A DNA stretch of 64,000 bases from Paracyclopina nana (GCA_019096065.1 JAGUCH010000001.1:14818001-14882000); one strand, 5' to 3'. Shown: positions 19,669 through 51,134, counted from the stretch's first letter. The notes: generated by a model from the sequence alone, not told the origin. Made by a program: numbers and translations.

Positions 19669-22600
19669 ATGGCGACCGAGCAGCAATTCTGCCTCAAGTG
19701 GAACAACCACAGGTCCACGCTCTTCTCCGTCTTCGACACCTTGCTCGAGGAGGAGAGCCTCGTGGACGTGACACTCAGTGCCGAAGGTCAATTCCTCAGG
19801 GCCCACAGGGTCATCCTGTCGGCCTGCAGCCCGTACTTCAGGGTAAGCCATCTGAGAAAATCAACTCATCTCACAAAAGCGCCTCATTGCCATAGGCATG
19901 AGCTGCTATAACTATAGGCTACTTTTAATAGAAATTGATTTGACATTGCAGAACATGTTCAAGTCGCAATTCCTCAACGACAAGCACCCCGTGGTCATCA
20001 TGAAGGACGTCGAGTTCGAGAACCTCAAGTCACTGGTCGAGTACATGTACAAGGGCGAGGCCAACGTGCCCCAAAACATGCTCTCCGCATTTATTAAGGA
20101 CGCCGAGTCGCTGCAAATCAGAGGCTTGGCAGAGTGCGCCAGCAAGCAGTTCGAGGCCGAGCAGCTGTCGTCGAGGCCGCACTCGACGCCCATCAGCAAA
20201 AAGTCCAAGCAGACCTCGCCGTTGGGCCCCGGCGGCATTTTGGCGGCCCGGCTCGCCAAAATGGGTGGCGCTGGCGGCAACGGCGGCGACCCCGTGGCCC
20301 CGGGCATGTCCATGTTCGACTTCCCTCCCGAGGCCTTCCCCTCGATGCTGGCGCGGAGTCCGGCCCTCATGGCGATGCAGCAGGCGGCCGCAGCCTCGCA
20401 CCACGGCCTCGGCCAGCCTCCGATGATGAAAAAGTCCCGCAAGTCCGCCGAGCCGCGGCCTCGCCTCGGCTCCCCGCACAAAGAGGCCAAGAAGCTGAAA
20501 TTAAAGGCCGTGAGCCAGGGCACGCTGCACACCAATAACAACGACGGCGATGACGAAGAAGGCGGCCTCAAGATCGACGAGGACGCCGACGCGGGCAAGG
20601 AGAACATTGCCGAGACTTCTTCGGCGGCCGCGGCCTCCAAAATGGAAGAGGCCGACTTGGCTGACATGGACCACTCGACCGGAGTGAGCGACGAAGAGGA
20701 GGAGCCTTCAATGCCCGGGCCGGGCGGAGAGCTGGCTGAAGCTGCGAGTAAGTTCTGCTATATAGCTTTCTAAGGTAGAAAATCACCGGCTGCACGCACT
20801 CGGCTGCACGATGCAGAGCATATTATAGCCGCGCCCACGCTCCATCCTTGAATGGTTTAAGAACCTCCCCAAGACAATATCGAGATTTTATTTCCGCCCG
20901 ATAGAACCTTCTCAAGCAAGCAATTTTTACGAATTTTTTGAGAGGTTTTTCTTCTTTCTTCCCTAGGCGAAATCATCAACCCCTGGGATGGACGCAAATT
21001 GCAGCTATCCGAGGAACAAGACGAGAACTCTGCTCAAGACGGTAAGTCTGGACTCACGTTGGAAAGGTGAAGCAAGGATTTATGCCTTGCTTCACTTTTT
21101 GAGCATACTGGTGCTATTTGCTTAATTGGCGGGGACTACTTTACTCTTTTATGTTAGATCATGACGTGTCTCTCTCCTCTTTTTCTCTCTTTAAAGCCCC
21201 CTCTTTTTGTCATTGTTTTTCTGGTCTCTTTTCCACCATGCACCACCACCGCCACCGCCATCGTCGATGCCAACATGTGCCATCATGCTGGCATCGAGCT
21301 TTGCACCTTGGGGATATTTTTCTATGCTACTAATCACGCTTTTGTCGATTGCTTTCCTCACTGTGCACGTTCCACGCTTCCTTCTCATAGAGAACTTGAT
21401 ACCCTAGCTGCTCAAGCCTTGCATGAGAGGCCAATGATCAAGAGAATCAAAAAGAGGTTGCGCGCGAGCTTTTAATTGCAATCTAGCTAATCAACAGATA
21501 ATTTAATGCATCCACGGGGCTTCAGCGGTACAATTCTCAGTATATGGTTATTTTCAGCCTTGCACTTGCTCGAAGCACGAAGTGAGCTAATCAATTCTGC
21601 AGAGGATCTGCACTTGGAAGCTAGTAAAATGTGGTCTAAATTCAGTTGCCGACAAATAATAATGTGGGCCAAACATAGCATATACTGCTGCGAGTCGGAG
21701 TCAAGTTTCTCGAGCTAAATAGTCTACCACTTATGCAACATGATATTGATCCTAAGCTCTTTTTGTGCAACCAGCACTGTTCAAACACAACACTTGTTGT
21801 TATCGCACTTCCAACCAAATGATGGATATACAGCGTGTCCCCCCAACAGCAAATACTTCATTAGCACCTCGATACACGCTGAAAAACACTCTGTATAAGG
21901 AGAAATGTAGCAGTATCCTGACAGAGACACCTGCCTTATTAGCATCAGCTGGTTTCGATATTTCACGGCTGTGTGTGAGCCACCATTTTTGTCAATTGGA
22001 TGATGAGGATCATGGTGGTGGCGGCTGAATCGATAAGAGATGAAACTGGTACAAGTTGTGTTTGCATAAGCAGTAAATTCGTTATCGCGCTTTATCAGTT
22101 TTGGCTGCTGCAGCCGCTGAACTAACTGTAACACCAAGCTAGGCAAATATCAGTGACTTCATCCAGGTCATTTACTTCTGTTTTGCAATTGGTAAAAAAA
22201 TGAGTAATAGCTGTGCTGGGTGGCGATAATTTTTTTTATCGCTTCCTACTAAAGTGTACGTGGATGGCCATTTTAAAAATAGCGCGCAACCTCTATATAG
22301 GCAAAAAATCGATGGGTTGGGTTTCTTATTCTCCCATAACGCTGCTGCAGTGCTGAATAGATCTGCAGATCAGCTTGAGCATTATGATCATGAGGGCAAT
22401 TTTCTCATTAAAAATGCCAGCTAGACCACGCAATACGCGCGCGTGCGTGCACAATTGGCGCCAATTGACTTGGTTATGGGAACATCATTTCTCTACATGC
22501 TATATTCCTTACTTACTACTACTACTACTGTACTACTACTTTTTGGTGGTGAATGGTTCCAAAGTCTACTAATATATTTTTTGATGAATCTCTGCTGCAT

Positions 22601-25246
22601 CTCCCCCCATCACAGTGGGGTCATCTCATTGCGAAAAGTGGCGTTTGGCGGGATAGTGATATATTCTAGTACTTAATGCCCTAGGCCTTTCATACGTACA
22701 TTAAAGGCCTAGTTTTAAAAAAAAATTGACTTGAATTGATGATTTTCCATTGAAAAGTGCTTTAAAAACGGTTTTGTCTGCTATTAATGAGTTTGTTATT
22801 GTTTTGAATATTCAAAAAGGGCTGCTGAAGTCGGCAAAATGGGCTCAGTGAAAACTGTGATATCTCAAAATGGCGCCAAAATGCGCAAATAAGACTTTGT
22901 CATAATGATTTCAGGCATTCAACTGAATGATTCATGCAAAAATTGTTGAGGAATTTTGAGGAATAACGAGCAAATTAATATTTGAAAATGATTTAAAAAA
23001 GCTTAACTTCAGGGTACCCCTTTCGCGAGAAAATTGAGCGAATCGCAAATTTCCATAAACAGTTATCGTAGTATGTAATGTAACCAAAATTTAATTTTAA
23101 TGCCACAATCATGATCCTATTACTTTCGGCCTCGAAATTTCCAATTTTTAACTACCGTGTTTTCAGTGAGTTTGAAAGATGCTGCCATTTCGCGAGATTT
23201 CCGAACGCCACTTTTTGCAACGGGATGTCCCCACTGTGCCCATATTCAAAGAGCGTGCCAAAAAAAAAGAAACTAGCGCGCGCGCGCACCATATTGAAAA
23301 AAAGAGAGGGAGTGCACAGTCAAAAAAGCCATCAAGTGTATACGAAATATATGATGTGTAATTGTCCTCAAAAACTTCCTTGTCCCGAACTGAGCCGAGC
23401 TCCCAAGCATTTTTGGTCACCACCCCTCTAAGAAACAGAACAGTGATCTGCCAAAAAGTAGCGTATTATCTTTTCAATCTAACAACACTTTTCTTCGCAA
23501 TGGGATCGATGCCATCCCTTTTAAAAATGAGAAAGAGAGAGAGAGAGACCGAAAAAGTCCCATGATAAAGCAAAAAAAAAGAAAGATTCTGACAGTGTCT
23601 CCCTCTCTGTTGCAGACACTGGACTTGTGGGGTGGTCCAACATGCTGGGAGACTTTTCGGAGACGCCGACGGCTCAAAATCCCTCCCTGTCTTCCTCCAT
23701 GGCCACGCCCACTTCTGCATCTGACCCCGCCTCCAACAGGAGTAACAACACCGTGCCGAGGCTGAAGAGGCTGAACAATGCGCAGCAGCACAACGTGTAC
23801 ACGCTGTGCCAGACCGCGGAGGGCACAGTCAAGTTCAGGTGCACTGAGTGCAGCAGGTGCTTTAATCTCAAGTGCACACTGCTCAGGCACGTGCGGCACC
23901 AGCACCAAGGCAGATTTGTGCCGCACCCGTGCGGACAGTGCGGCCAGGTCTTCAAAAGGACCGACCACTTGAAAGTGCACATGCGCAAAATACACAAAAT
24001 GGCCTCGGCCTCGAGGGCCAACAGAGGCCAGGGCCAGAATTTGACCGCGGCAGAGGCCGTTGTGGCCGCCGCAGTGGCCACCATGGCCACCACATTGCCA
24101 CAGCCGCAGCCTTTAGCCTTGATAAAGACCAAATCGGAAGAAGAGGCGGATTGAATCTCCCCTGAAACTCCCTACGTCCTTTAAAAAACAATAATTATAC
24201 TTGATGAGCTTATCAATTATTCACCAGCATCTTGGCTTCGCGAACCGAAGCTGGGCATATGGGAATGATATATCTACTTAGTGCACTCATATGTAACGTG
24301 CAATGTTCTCTCTCTCTCTTTCTCAAATGATGGATCTTCTTTTTTGATATTACTAGATATTGTGAAAATGCTCAAGAAACCCTCCTAAAATACCTGTACT
24401 TAATATTCTCTGCCGGTTTGGAAAAACTGAAATACTCTCAGCAGGTGCTAATGTATACTTAAGAATGCTCACCACTTTGAAAAGCAGATATTCATCATCA
24501 AAAAAGCAATTCTATGGGAGACACTTTCGAAATGCCAAATTTTCAGCAACGGACTATCTATAATAAATAATAACGGAACGCTTATAACTGTTGTACGCAA
24601 TTTTACGGTGAAATACTCAGCTTAAACGATCTGACCACCATTTCGAAAGTGTGACTCTAATACAATATTGGCCTAACCGTTCTTAGTAGTATTACCCTCA
24701 TCTATGACACTCTTGTGAATTCTCGTGTTTACTCTTTACTATAACGTAGTAGTATTTTATGTGGTGTACACGCAATTTTATCGAATAAAACAACTACTCA
24801 TTTCTCCAGGAGCAGATTTGTCCGGATTCCCACCCTTGATGGAGCAGCTGACGACCTCGTTGAACAACGGCCGAGGCCGCTCAGTGGGCGGCGGCCCGAA
24901 CAACCCCAATTTAGGCACTCCAGACTCTGCTCCGGAAAGAGATCTGTCGACTAACAAATACTGCTGCGTGCGGTGCGGCCGCAGCTACCAGCACCAGGCC
25001 ACCTTGGTGCGGCACCAGCGCTACGAGTGCGGGATTCAAGCCAGCTACCCGTGCGACATTTGCAACCGGAAATTCAAGCGGAGAGACGTCCTCAAGGGAC
25101 ATAAGGAGAAGTGCGTCAACAAGGTCCAAGCTCAGGCAGCCTTGGCGTCCATGACGACTGGAGGTGGGAATTCCACCCCAAGGGCGCTCAGTCCTCCCGG
25201 GGATTCGTCATCCGGATTCCGGCCGGAACTGCATCATACCTTTTAA
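19669..25246 (+). CDS. lola: Lola-like BTB/POZ zinc-finger transcription factor with alternative 3' exons
   Basis: Common exons are 19669-19842, 19952-20747 and 20967-21041, encoding a BTB/POZ domain (about residues 1-125; motifs QQFCLKWNNH, VDVTLSAEGQFLRAHR, ILSACSPYF, AESLQIRGLAE) and an acidic, Ala/Gly-rich linker with a basic patch. The common part ends in phase 1. Two downstream exons each begin in phase 1 after a good acceptor and carry their own zinc-finger pair and stop: 23616-24154 (527-residue isoform) and 24810-25246 (493-residue isoform). This is the architecture of longitudinals lacking, where one BTB module is spliced to alternative fingers to make different DNA-binding nuclear factors in neurons and other tissues. 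I chose the ATG directly before ATEQQF; an upstream in-frame TTG is not needed. Reading through the 20747 donor would give a short finger-less form ending at 20773. Confidence 0.9.
21042..23615 (+). other. Large intron of the lola-like gene before the first zinc-finger exon
   Basis: Intron between common exon 3 and the first alternative finger exon. No C2H2 motif was found in it. It holds a CTA-triplet tract near 22510-22545, a perfect 10-bp hairpin at 22681-22712, an alternating GC tract near 23275 and a GA tract near 23535. Confidence 0.6.
22681..22712. repeat. Perfect 10-bp inverted repeat hairpin
   Basis: CTAGGCCTTT and AAAGGCCTAG are exact reverse complements separated by 12 bases. It is intronic. 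It could be a short fold-back remnant or chance; no coding or RNA context is visible. Confidence 0.7.
23616..24154 (+). CDS. lola: Alternative 3' exon A of the lola-like gene
   Basis: Terminal exon after the acceptor TCTGTTGCAG. It encodes a Ser/Thr linker, then two zinc fingers: FRCTECSRCF...LLRHVRHQH (irregular first finger) and HPCGQCGQVFKRTDHLKVH...H (classical C2H2), followed by an Ala-rich, proline-containing tail and a stop at 24152-24154. Its phase-1 entry equals that of exon B, so the two are interchangeable. Confidence 0.87.
24810..25246 (+). CDS. lola: Alternative 3' exon B of the lola-like gene
   Basis: Terminal exon after the acceptor CATTTCTCCAG. The first finger, YCCVRCGRSYQHQATLVRHQ followed by RYEC, is the atypical C2HC type that marks lola isoforms (His-x4-Cys). 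The second, YPCDICNRKFKRRDVLKGH, is also of C2HC type (H-x3-C). A Ser/Gly-rich tail ends at 25246. About 650 bases of 3' UTR and spacer separate it from the tail-to-tail otoferlin gene. Confidence 0.88.
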
Positions 25247-25897
25247 ACTCCTTATTATCATCCTTGTCTTAGCTTTAAATTTTCTCTTCAATCCGGATTT
25301 CAATTCTTTTCACTAATAGGACAAAGGGATATATCTATGCTTGTAAGGGTGACGACGAAAATGGCCCTGTTTTAGGTGTTACCCTCATCATTTTTAGAGC
25401 CCCTGAATTAGTAGTAGATCTCTCCTTAATATTATTCAATATACTTTATGTAAGACGCGAGCGGTTCCTCCTCATTTAACTATTGCTATGTGTACACTAC
25501 ATTTTTGATAACTGTTCATTGCATGCCTGTGGATTATCGAGCTTTTTAATTCTGCGTGTTCTGTAAAAAAAAACTATTGACGAGAGCTGAAGTTATGGTG
25601 CTAAAAAATAACACAATACACACATCCCTGACAAAAAGGAGTTTAACCAATATGCTATACATGTGCAATTTAGGTGTTTCCCTCCCTCCCCCTAGACATT
25701 GTAAAATTCCCCCCACTTTTTGCCCTCTGCCTAGTCAAAGTCGACTATACACGTAGTTAACCGAGGGGAGAAAGGTATAGAAGGATTATTATAATAATTA
25801 TTATTATCATCTTCATTATGTTACATAATTATTGTTTGATTTGACTGTAAAGCTGTCTAACGATAATAACAATATAGTAATAGTTTCAATTCCCGCA
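25247..25897. other. Convergent 3' region between lola-like gene and otoferlin
   Basis: AT-rich DNA holding the 3' UTRs of two converging genes. An (ATT/ATTATT)-rich tract lies at about 25785-25830. No ORF of interest. Confidence 0.55.
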
Positions 25898-42860
<16,963 letters not shown>

Positions 42861-43842
42861 TACCACCGCATTATATTTCGAATTTCCCTGTTAATAGTCA
42901 TGTTCTTCCATTGGCCTTTTCAACCGAATATGTATCTATGGGAAATACGATTATGTATCATAAATTATGTATTGAGTCATGTGCAGACATGGCAATGGAA
43001 TGAATCAATGTGTCCTGCTTGCCCTCGTGTTTGGCGGCAAAAAGCATCAAACTTTGCTAGTATAGCTCTCTTAGAGTGTATACAGTAGTTCTCTTCATCT
43101 AACTTTTTTGCTAAAAGCTGAGGATGTCTCATTTCAGGCCAGATAGAGGCTTGTTTCTCGCGATCCAGACAAGCTAGTTGTATCAAGATATGAAACCAAG
43201 AAAAATACGCTTACCACATTGCTTACATTCCTTGCACTCGGCAAGCCACTTTGTCGAGAGCAGAAATGAAATATAGAAGCGTGAAGCTAAACTTAAGAAT
43301 TATGTAAAAAACTATGCTCTACAAAAATCAAATCATGGTTTCTGTCAATTTGCTGTAAAACGAAACAGGAGCTTCTAATAATAGAAGAATACAGCTAGCA
43401 GCGAAGGACATCACGCGAGTGAAAGCAACATTGGCTAGGGATAATAAAACCCACGTGCACACATGAGCTTAATTGCATTCCCAAGTCCCAAAGCAGTAGT
43501 GGCTATAAAACCAATTTCCTTCTCCCTACCTTTGCCTGATATGATGATGATATGTGTAGTAAAATGTGCCCCGGCCTCGGCAGCAGCTCGCGAAAGACTG
43601 AGCCTTGACAGACCTTGAAAACCATTGCGGGGGCGCTTTCTTCCCTGAAAAAGCAACAGTATACACTATGGTAGTAACCGTATTGCGAGGCAGAGAGCAG
43701 CATACGCCTTTTCACCCTTTGAAGCAAGAACGTGTCGTCTGAAATTAACTCAAGCTTTAAGCCTACTTTTAAGTTTTAAAACACATACGATTGCTGTATT
43801 ATTAGATACTGCAATTAAGCTATTAGTGATGTGTGTCTCAAT
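42861..43842. other. Region upstream of the otoferlin start
   Basis: Probably otoferlin promoter and 5' UTR exon(s). A short minus-strand open stretch at about 43525-43645 follows a Phe/Leu-type acceptor and precedes a GTAGGG donor, so it may be an upstream exon, but no homology is visible. The rest shows nothing recognisable. Confidence 0.4.
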
Positions 43843-44835
43843 TTAATAATTAAACCGCAGCCATTTCAAGATGCTTTGACAATATGGTATCTTTTTATGC
43901 AAGCCACTCTTTTGTTTCGCATATTTGGTTAGCAGTTGCGGAAGAACGAGAGCTGCAGCTTTTCTCTCTATTTTGGTAAGAGTACCCAGGATGTGCGCGC
44001 TACTTCTTGTCAAGACTTTCCCAGGGATCATAGCATGAACATCCTCCATATCTCTGGACTTCATCTCTTTTCTCTTGGGTGCAGCCTAGTAATAAATTCA
44101 CGCGCCTTGTGAAAATCCCGAGCACACATAATTTGTCTTGCGCCCATTTCACTATCAGCTGACCACGCATGCAATTATTTGTAAAGTATTTTTGTGGGTA
44201 TTTAAGCTTCATTTGATTAACTTTGCTGGAAAATTGCAAAAGCTACTCTTACTTTGTTGCTGACAAAAATTAATAGCGGGGCAGGCTAAAATTGAGGCTC
44301 TTTCTACTTTAGATAATGAAACGGCAACGTAAACTTGGAGTTTCATTAGTTATGCAAAGTTGACAACAACAATGCAGGTGGGTAGTTGGAAATACATCTC
44401 GAAGCACGGCAAAAGAGCTTAGAGCATATCATATTGCTGTTTGCGTTCAATCTTACATAAAAAACTGATTACACAAGGCAGAATATTTATGCACTGAAAG
44501 GAGCACTTGGCTCTTTGGAAAAGCCCTTTATTTACATAAATATCTCAGTTATACTTCCTAGCCTTGAATAAAAGATTGTCTTTCTGAATAGAGGTCACAA
44601 ACTTTTCCATGTAATGCTCACAAAGTTGGTTTCAGCTGAATAATCTAAAATCTTGCCAACATTTTTGCCTTTTCCCGAGTTTAGCTACAATGGGTTCGGC
44701 TAATTTGTGTAAATTGTCCATTTTATCCAGTGGATGTGAGACCAAATAAGTCGTGCTAAAAGTTTTCCAGATTTCTTCATATGCACTACATGTTGTTATC
44801 ACTTCAGCGTCTCGCATGTTGTAAGAACGTGACAT
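43843..44835 (-). CDS. Unidentified minus-strand ORFs, possibly exons of one small gene
   Basis: Not recognised. The stretch 43843-44085 is open after an acceptor-like TTATTACTAG and encodes a basic helix-rich segment containing MKSRDMEDVHAMIPGKVL and ending ILKWLRFNY. Upstream, 44632-44835 encodes MSRSYNMRDAEVITTCSAYE... ending DFRLFS. Both have normal-looking composition without low complexity, but I could not place a donor/acceptor pair joining them. Neighbours are otoferlin on the same strand and a kinase on the other. They may be exons of a lineage-specific gene, remains of a transposon, or chance ORFs. Confidence 0.25.
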
Positions 44836-45060
44836 AAAAAAGAGAAGCTAATTTAAATTCCATCGGAAAACTTTGCTCTGGCGCGTACTCTGCGTGCATT
44901 TTCATTTACTCACACCAGCAAGTTGTACAAGATTAGGATTTATGTCCCATTTAGCCCAGTGTGCGCACATGTTTGCCACTGCAAAAACTAATCTGACCCT
45001 TGACCGAACAGAAGATAGCAGATCTTAGTCGTCGATCAACTTGGAAACAGGATTGTTACG

Positions 45061-47537
<2,477 letters not shown>

Positions 47538-48310
47538 TGAAGAATGACGTGCCTTTTCCCCTGCAATAAATGAAAATTCTTCCTGCCTCACTCTTATAAA
47601 AGAAAGGTTCTGTGAGTGGCATAAAGTACTACCGAGGATTCAGCCTTTTTAGACAACTGCATCATACCAAAGACATCCCATCCATCGACATTTTTGAAGA
47701 AACACTTAAGTATTGAGCTCAGAAGTCAGAATCGAGTTTCAAATCGATGAGTCGAGCCCCTTTTTTTTGTCGAGTTATTATCATGGATGATTACTTTTAA
47801 TTTCCTTAAGCTTAGCATCAACTTATGCTCGAGTCGTAAAATTATGGATAAAAAGTAACTCGTTATTTTTTCTCGAGCAGTGTCTGCTGAATATCCCAGC
47901 TGTTGCCCTTAAAAGCCGCTTGGATCGCCCTACATCAATGTTATTATTACGATGCTAATGTAGTAATGTGAACAGCATTGCGCAATCTTTCAAAGAGATA
48001 TTAGCTTCTTTGGTTCAAAAATATATAATAAAAATAAAAAAATGCGCCTTACATCAGCTTTCTAAAATCGCCGTATAGGTTAGTGTACCTATAATAGTCA
48101 AAATAATCAAAAAAGGCCGGCTGTGAAGGTCGTTTAATGGCCTCAAAAATTGAGCATGAAACTGCTTTACACCGTACATCTTTCAAATCTTGATGATTAG
48201 TTCAATACACCTTGTCTTTTCAAAAACACAGTAGTTTGTATTTGCGACCGAATTATGAGCAATCGGCCACTGCTGAATGATTGCAGCCCAAAGACTATAG
48301 TTATTTATTT
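47538..48310. other. Intergenic DNA downstream of the kinase
   Basis: Kinase 3' UTR (AATAAA near 47565) followed by AT-rich DNA with several CTCGAG/GTCGAG words at 47720-47880. No gene or clear element ends were found. Confidence 0.5.
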
Positions 48311-48487
48311 CGAGCTGGGGCACGTAAAGTAGGGTCATTAAATAGCTGAGCGAGGATTTTAAAATGGGAAAACTCGAGTACAGCTTTACTAGCCCGAGCC
48401 TGCGAGGGCTGTAATTGTACGAGTGTTTTTCCATTTTAAAATCCGAGGTCAGCTATTTAATGACCCTATTTTACGTGCCCCAGCTCG
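48311..48487. repeat. Fold-back (long inverted repeat) element
   Basis: Two arms of about 67 bases are near-perfect reverse complements: the left begins CGAGCTGGGGCACGTAAAGT and the right ends ACGTGCCCCAGCTCG. A loop of about 43 bases separates them. The arms differ by only a handful of bases. No target-site duplication was clear. A second, partial copy lies at 56473-56560, so this is a dispersed family. Confidence 0.8.
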
Positions 48488-48672
48488 GAATATACAATTT
48501 TATATTCTGTAATACGATTTATGAGTGTTTTAATGAAGTTACCGGGCTGCCCCGTGCCCTAGAAAATACTGCTCGGTTTTTAGTTGCTATGTGAATATCA
48601 CTGGCTCTCATTAGCTAGCATCCAGAGGGTTGGGAGCAATTAATAGACTTTTAAAATCCATTTCTTCAGATG

Positions 48673-48746
48673 TGTTCCAGTGGCACAATGGTTAGAATGC
48701 TAGGCTCTTGATTCAGGAGTCTAGGGTTCAAACCCCGGTCATTCCT
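48673..48746 (+). repeat. tRNA-derived sequence (Lys-CTT-like), likely SINE head or tRNA pseudogene
   Basis: It has a box-A-like TGGCACAATGGTTAGAATG, an anticodon-loop-like CTCTTGA and a strong box B GGGTTCAAACCCC. The T-stem pairs at three of five positions but the acceptor stem does not pair, so it is probably not a functional tRNA. Confidence 0.5.
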
Positions 48747-48819
48747 TAACTTTTTTTATTTCTTTATCTGGCTTAAATTATGGTTAAAGTCCTATACATA
48801 GCATGCAATTTTCATGATG

Positions 48820-48891
48820 TTTCCATAGCTCAGTGGTTAGAGCTTTGGGATGCTAATCTAACTGTCTGAGGTTCGAATCTGGATGATCCTC
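48820..48891 (+). repeat. Second tRNA-derived sequence, about 75 bp downstream
   Basis: A perfect D-arm GCTCAGTGGTTAGAGC and box B GGTTCGAATC are present. The anticodon arm can fold with loop ATGCTAA (anticodon GCT, Ser-type). The T-stem and acceptor stem are mismatched, so it looks like a tRNA pseudogene or SINE part rather than a working tRNA. Confidence 0.5.
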
Positions 48892-48997
48892 TCTTTTCCA
48901 ACTTCTTTGGAATTTGGATTACTTCCATGGAATATGAGGGGGCAATAAATTACTTAAAATCCCTCAAATTTGATTCAAGGGCTGTTAAGTATTTAAT

Positions 48998-49115
48998 ATC
49001 CCCCAAATTGCTTAGAAAGGACTGTGATATAAAAGAGCTGAGTCGGATCGGTAAACTGAATTATAACACGAGGAAATCGTATTACAGTATATAAAATACA
49101 CTATAGGATTCTACT
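48998..49115. repeat. Dispersed repeat, copy A
   Basis: Roughly 115 bases similar (by eye about three quarters identical) to 54386-54502 in the same orientation. Shared words include CCCCCAAA, TGCTTAGAAA, GAGTCGGATCGG and AACTGAAT. No coding role is visible. Confidence 0.65.
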
Positions 49116-49334
49116 TGCACTTAAATGGCAATAGATGGTGCTGTTCTGGCGTCGTTTGTGCGTGCGATGCAAAAAGAAGCTAAAATTAATGCGCTCACCT
49201 ATCTGCACTGCTAAGGCGCGGCACGCTGATGGCTTAATATTATGCATGCATGTATGTGATCCTTATGTGAGCTGATGATTCAGCTTTTCTTCATATGCTC
49301 TCATCTACTCTAAGGCCAGTGTTAAAAAATCACA

Positions 49335-51134
49335 ATGCCTGGCTCAAGTTGCATTGTGGATAATTGCAAGTCTCGTAGCTCTAAATCTGATCAAATTACT
49401 TTCTTTTGTGTGATTCGTAAGTGTAAAAAGCAAACAGAGAAATGGGTCAAAGTCCTGGGTAAGAAAAATCCAGATGGCTCTGAATGGATGCCCAAGTCAT
49501 ACTCAAGAATTTGTGGGCTGCATTTCGTAAATGGCAAGCCAAGCAATGATTTGAATAGTCCATCATACCTTCCAACAATTACAAAAGGCAGCCACTCTTC
49601 AAGATCTATTGAAAATCAAGAGCGTCACAATCGTGTAAGAAATTAAAAAATAAATCTCAAACATTTAAAAAGTTTTCAATGTCAATTATTCATTAGAGTA
49701 CTGCTCGAGCAGAAAGAGCTTTTCGTGCGCAACAGCCAGTCAAAACTTCAAATAAGCCTGCTAAAATGAAAGGTGCAATCAAGACCAAAAGTGTGGGTAC
49801 CTGGACAGGGCCTCAACCTGTGACAGAAATTGAAGCAAAAAAGGAGCCTATTCGCAAAACAGTCTGTTGATTAATAATGCACTCTCGAAAATTGGGCTGC
49901 TTTTCATTGCCACATAGTAGTTAAAAATGCTGCTTTTAAACCTTATCTATTGATGCACAATAATTTGGACCCTTTTGATAGCCTAGAAGACATTCAAAAA
50001 GAAGTCTTGAAATTAGAATCTTTAGCTTTGATACATTTGCTTGTGAGCGCAAAAACTGCTTATTTGTCCAAAATGCACCACTAGTAATTGGCATGTAGCT
50101 TGCTAAGTTTTGATAGAAACTGTCATTAGAATATTTTCGTTGAGTTTGCATTACTAAACACTGTCATACATGTTACTAACAATCGTATCACTCAACAAGT
50201 CATAAAAAGTGATGCCATTTGCCGATCCATGTGCGGCATTACACTGCAGTTTTTCAACCAGTCGTTAAGCCTTCTTGGACAAAAATTAAAGTTTGTTCAC
50301 ATGCTAACAAAAGAAGACCAACTAGTGCTGTATTTTCAAAAGCTCAAGACAGCCGAAACCTTTGCCAACCTTGCTGTCTTTTATGAGGTTAGTGCACAGA
50401 CAGTATCTAAGATATTTCATCATATCTTAGATGAGCACTACAAAATTGCTTCCGAGATTTTTTTTTGGCCGAGTAGAGAGGCAATTGATGCAACAATGCC
50501 TGAGAGCTTCAAGAAGAGCTACCCTGCAACTAGGGTCATCATTGATGCATTTGAGGTGAAGATTCAGTCACCCAAATCTGTGGAGGCAAGTGTGCTCTGC
50601 TACAGCAGCTATAAAAGCTCTCACACGATGAAAGTTTTGATCGGAATTGCGCCTAGTGGTCAAATAACATTTATCAGCAAGGCATTTGGAGGACGAATCA
50701 CTGATGGCCAACTCACAAATGAAAGTGGCATCCTTGGTCTCCTTGAGCCTGGTGACCAAGTGATGGCAGACAAAGGTTTTCCTACAATTGAAGAGGATGT
50801 AATAGGAAAACAGGGATTCCTTGTGATGCCTCCACGAAAAGTACAAGGTCGACAGTTCAATGAGCAAGAAAATACTGTAGGGTATAAGATTGCCTCAACA
50901 AGAATCCATGTTGAGCGTGTGATTCAGAGGATCAAGCAATTTAAAGTGCTTAGATATGTTGACCATCATATGTACAAGAACATAAATTTGATCCTGTTTG
51001 TTCTTGCATATGTGGTCAATAATCTTGACCCATTGTTCAGTGCTGGCCCTTGGTCAAAGGAAAATGATGAAGATGAGGATGATGACATCATCACTAATTT
51101 AGCTGATGAAGTTATTGACTCATTCAAAAAATAA
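49335..51134 (+). CDS. THAP-domain DDE transposase of the ISL2EU-type element
   Basis: Exon 1 (49335-49634) encodes a THAP zinc finger: PGSSCIVDNC at the start, then Trp-Val-Lys and SRICGLHF (C-x2-H) with the closing SPSYLPT. A second exon starts at 49697 after TTCATTAG in the same phase and is basic, running to about 49860. The third piece, about 50170-51134, is the DDE_Tnp_4 nuclease: VIIDAFEVKI (first Asp), MADKGFP (second Asp) and RIHVERVIQRIK (Glu). A helix-turn-helix (NLAVFYEVSAQTVSKIF) precedes it and an acidic tail follows. The junction between the second and third pieces is unresolved; 49930-50090 contains another open stretch (FKPYLLMHNNLDPFDSLED) that may belong to it. A perfect 10-bp palindrome lies in the coding sequence near 50406-50433. 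Confidence 0.82.

Noticed and set aside
20030-20667. Long antisense and alternate-frame ORFs over the lola-like common exon
   Set aside because: High GC content lengthens all frames here; only the plus-strand BTB frame has homology and splice support.
48673-48891. Functional tRNA genes
   Set aside because: Box B is good but acceptor stems do not pair and T-stems are mismatched, so they were called tRNA-derived repeats.
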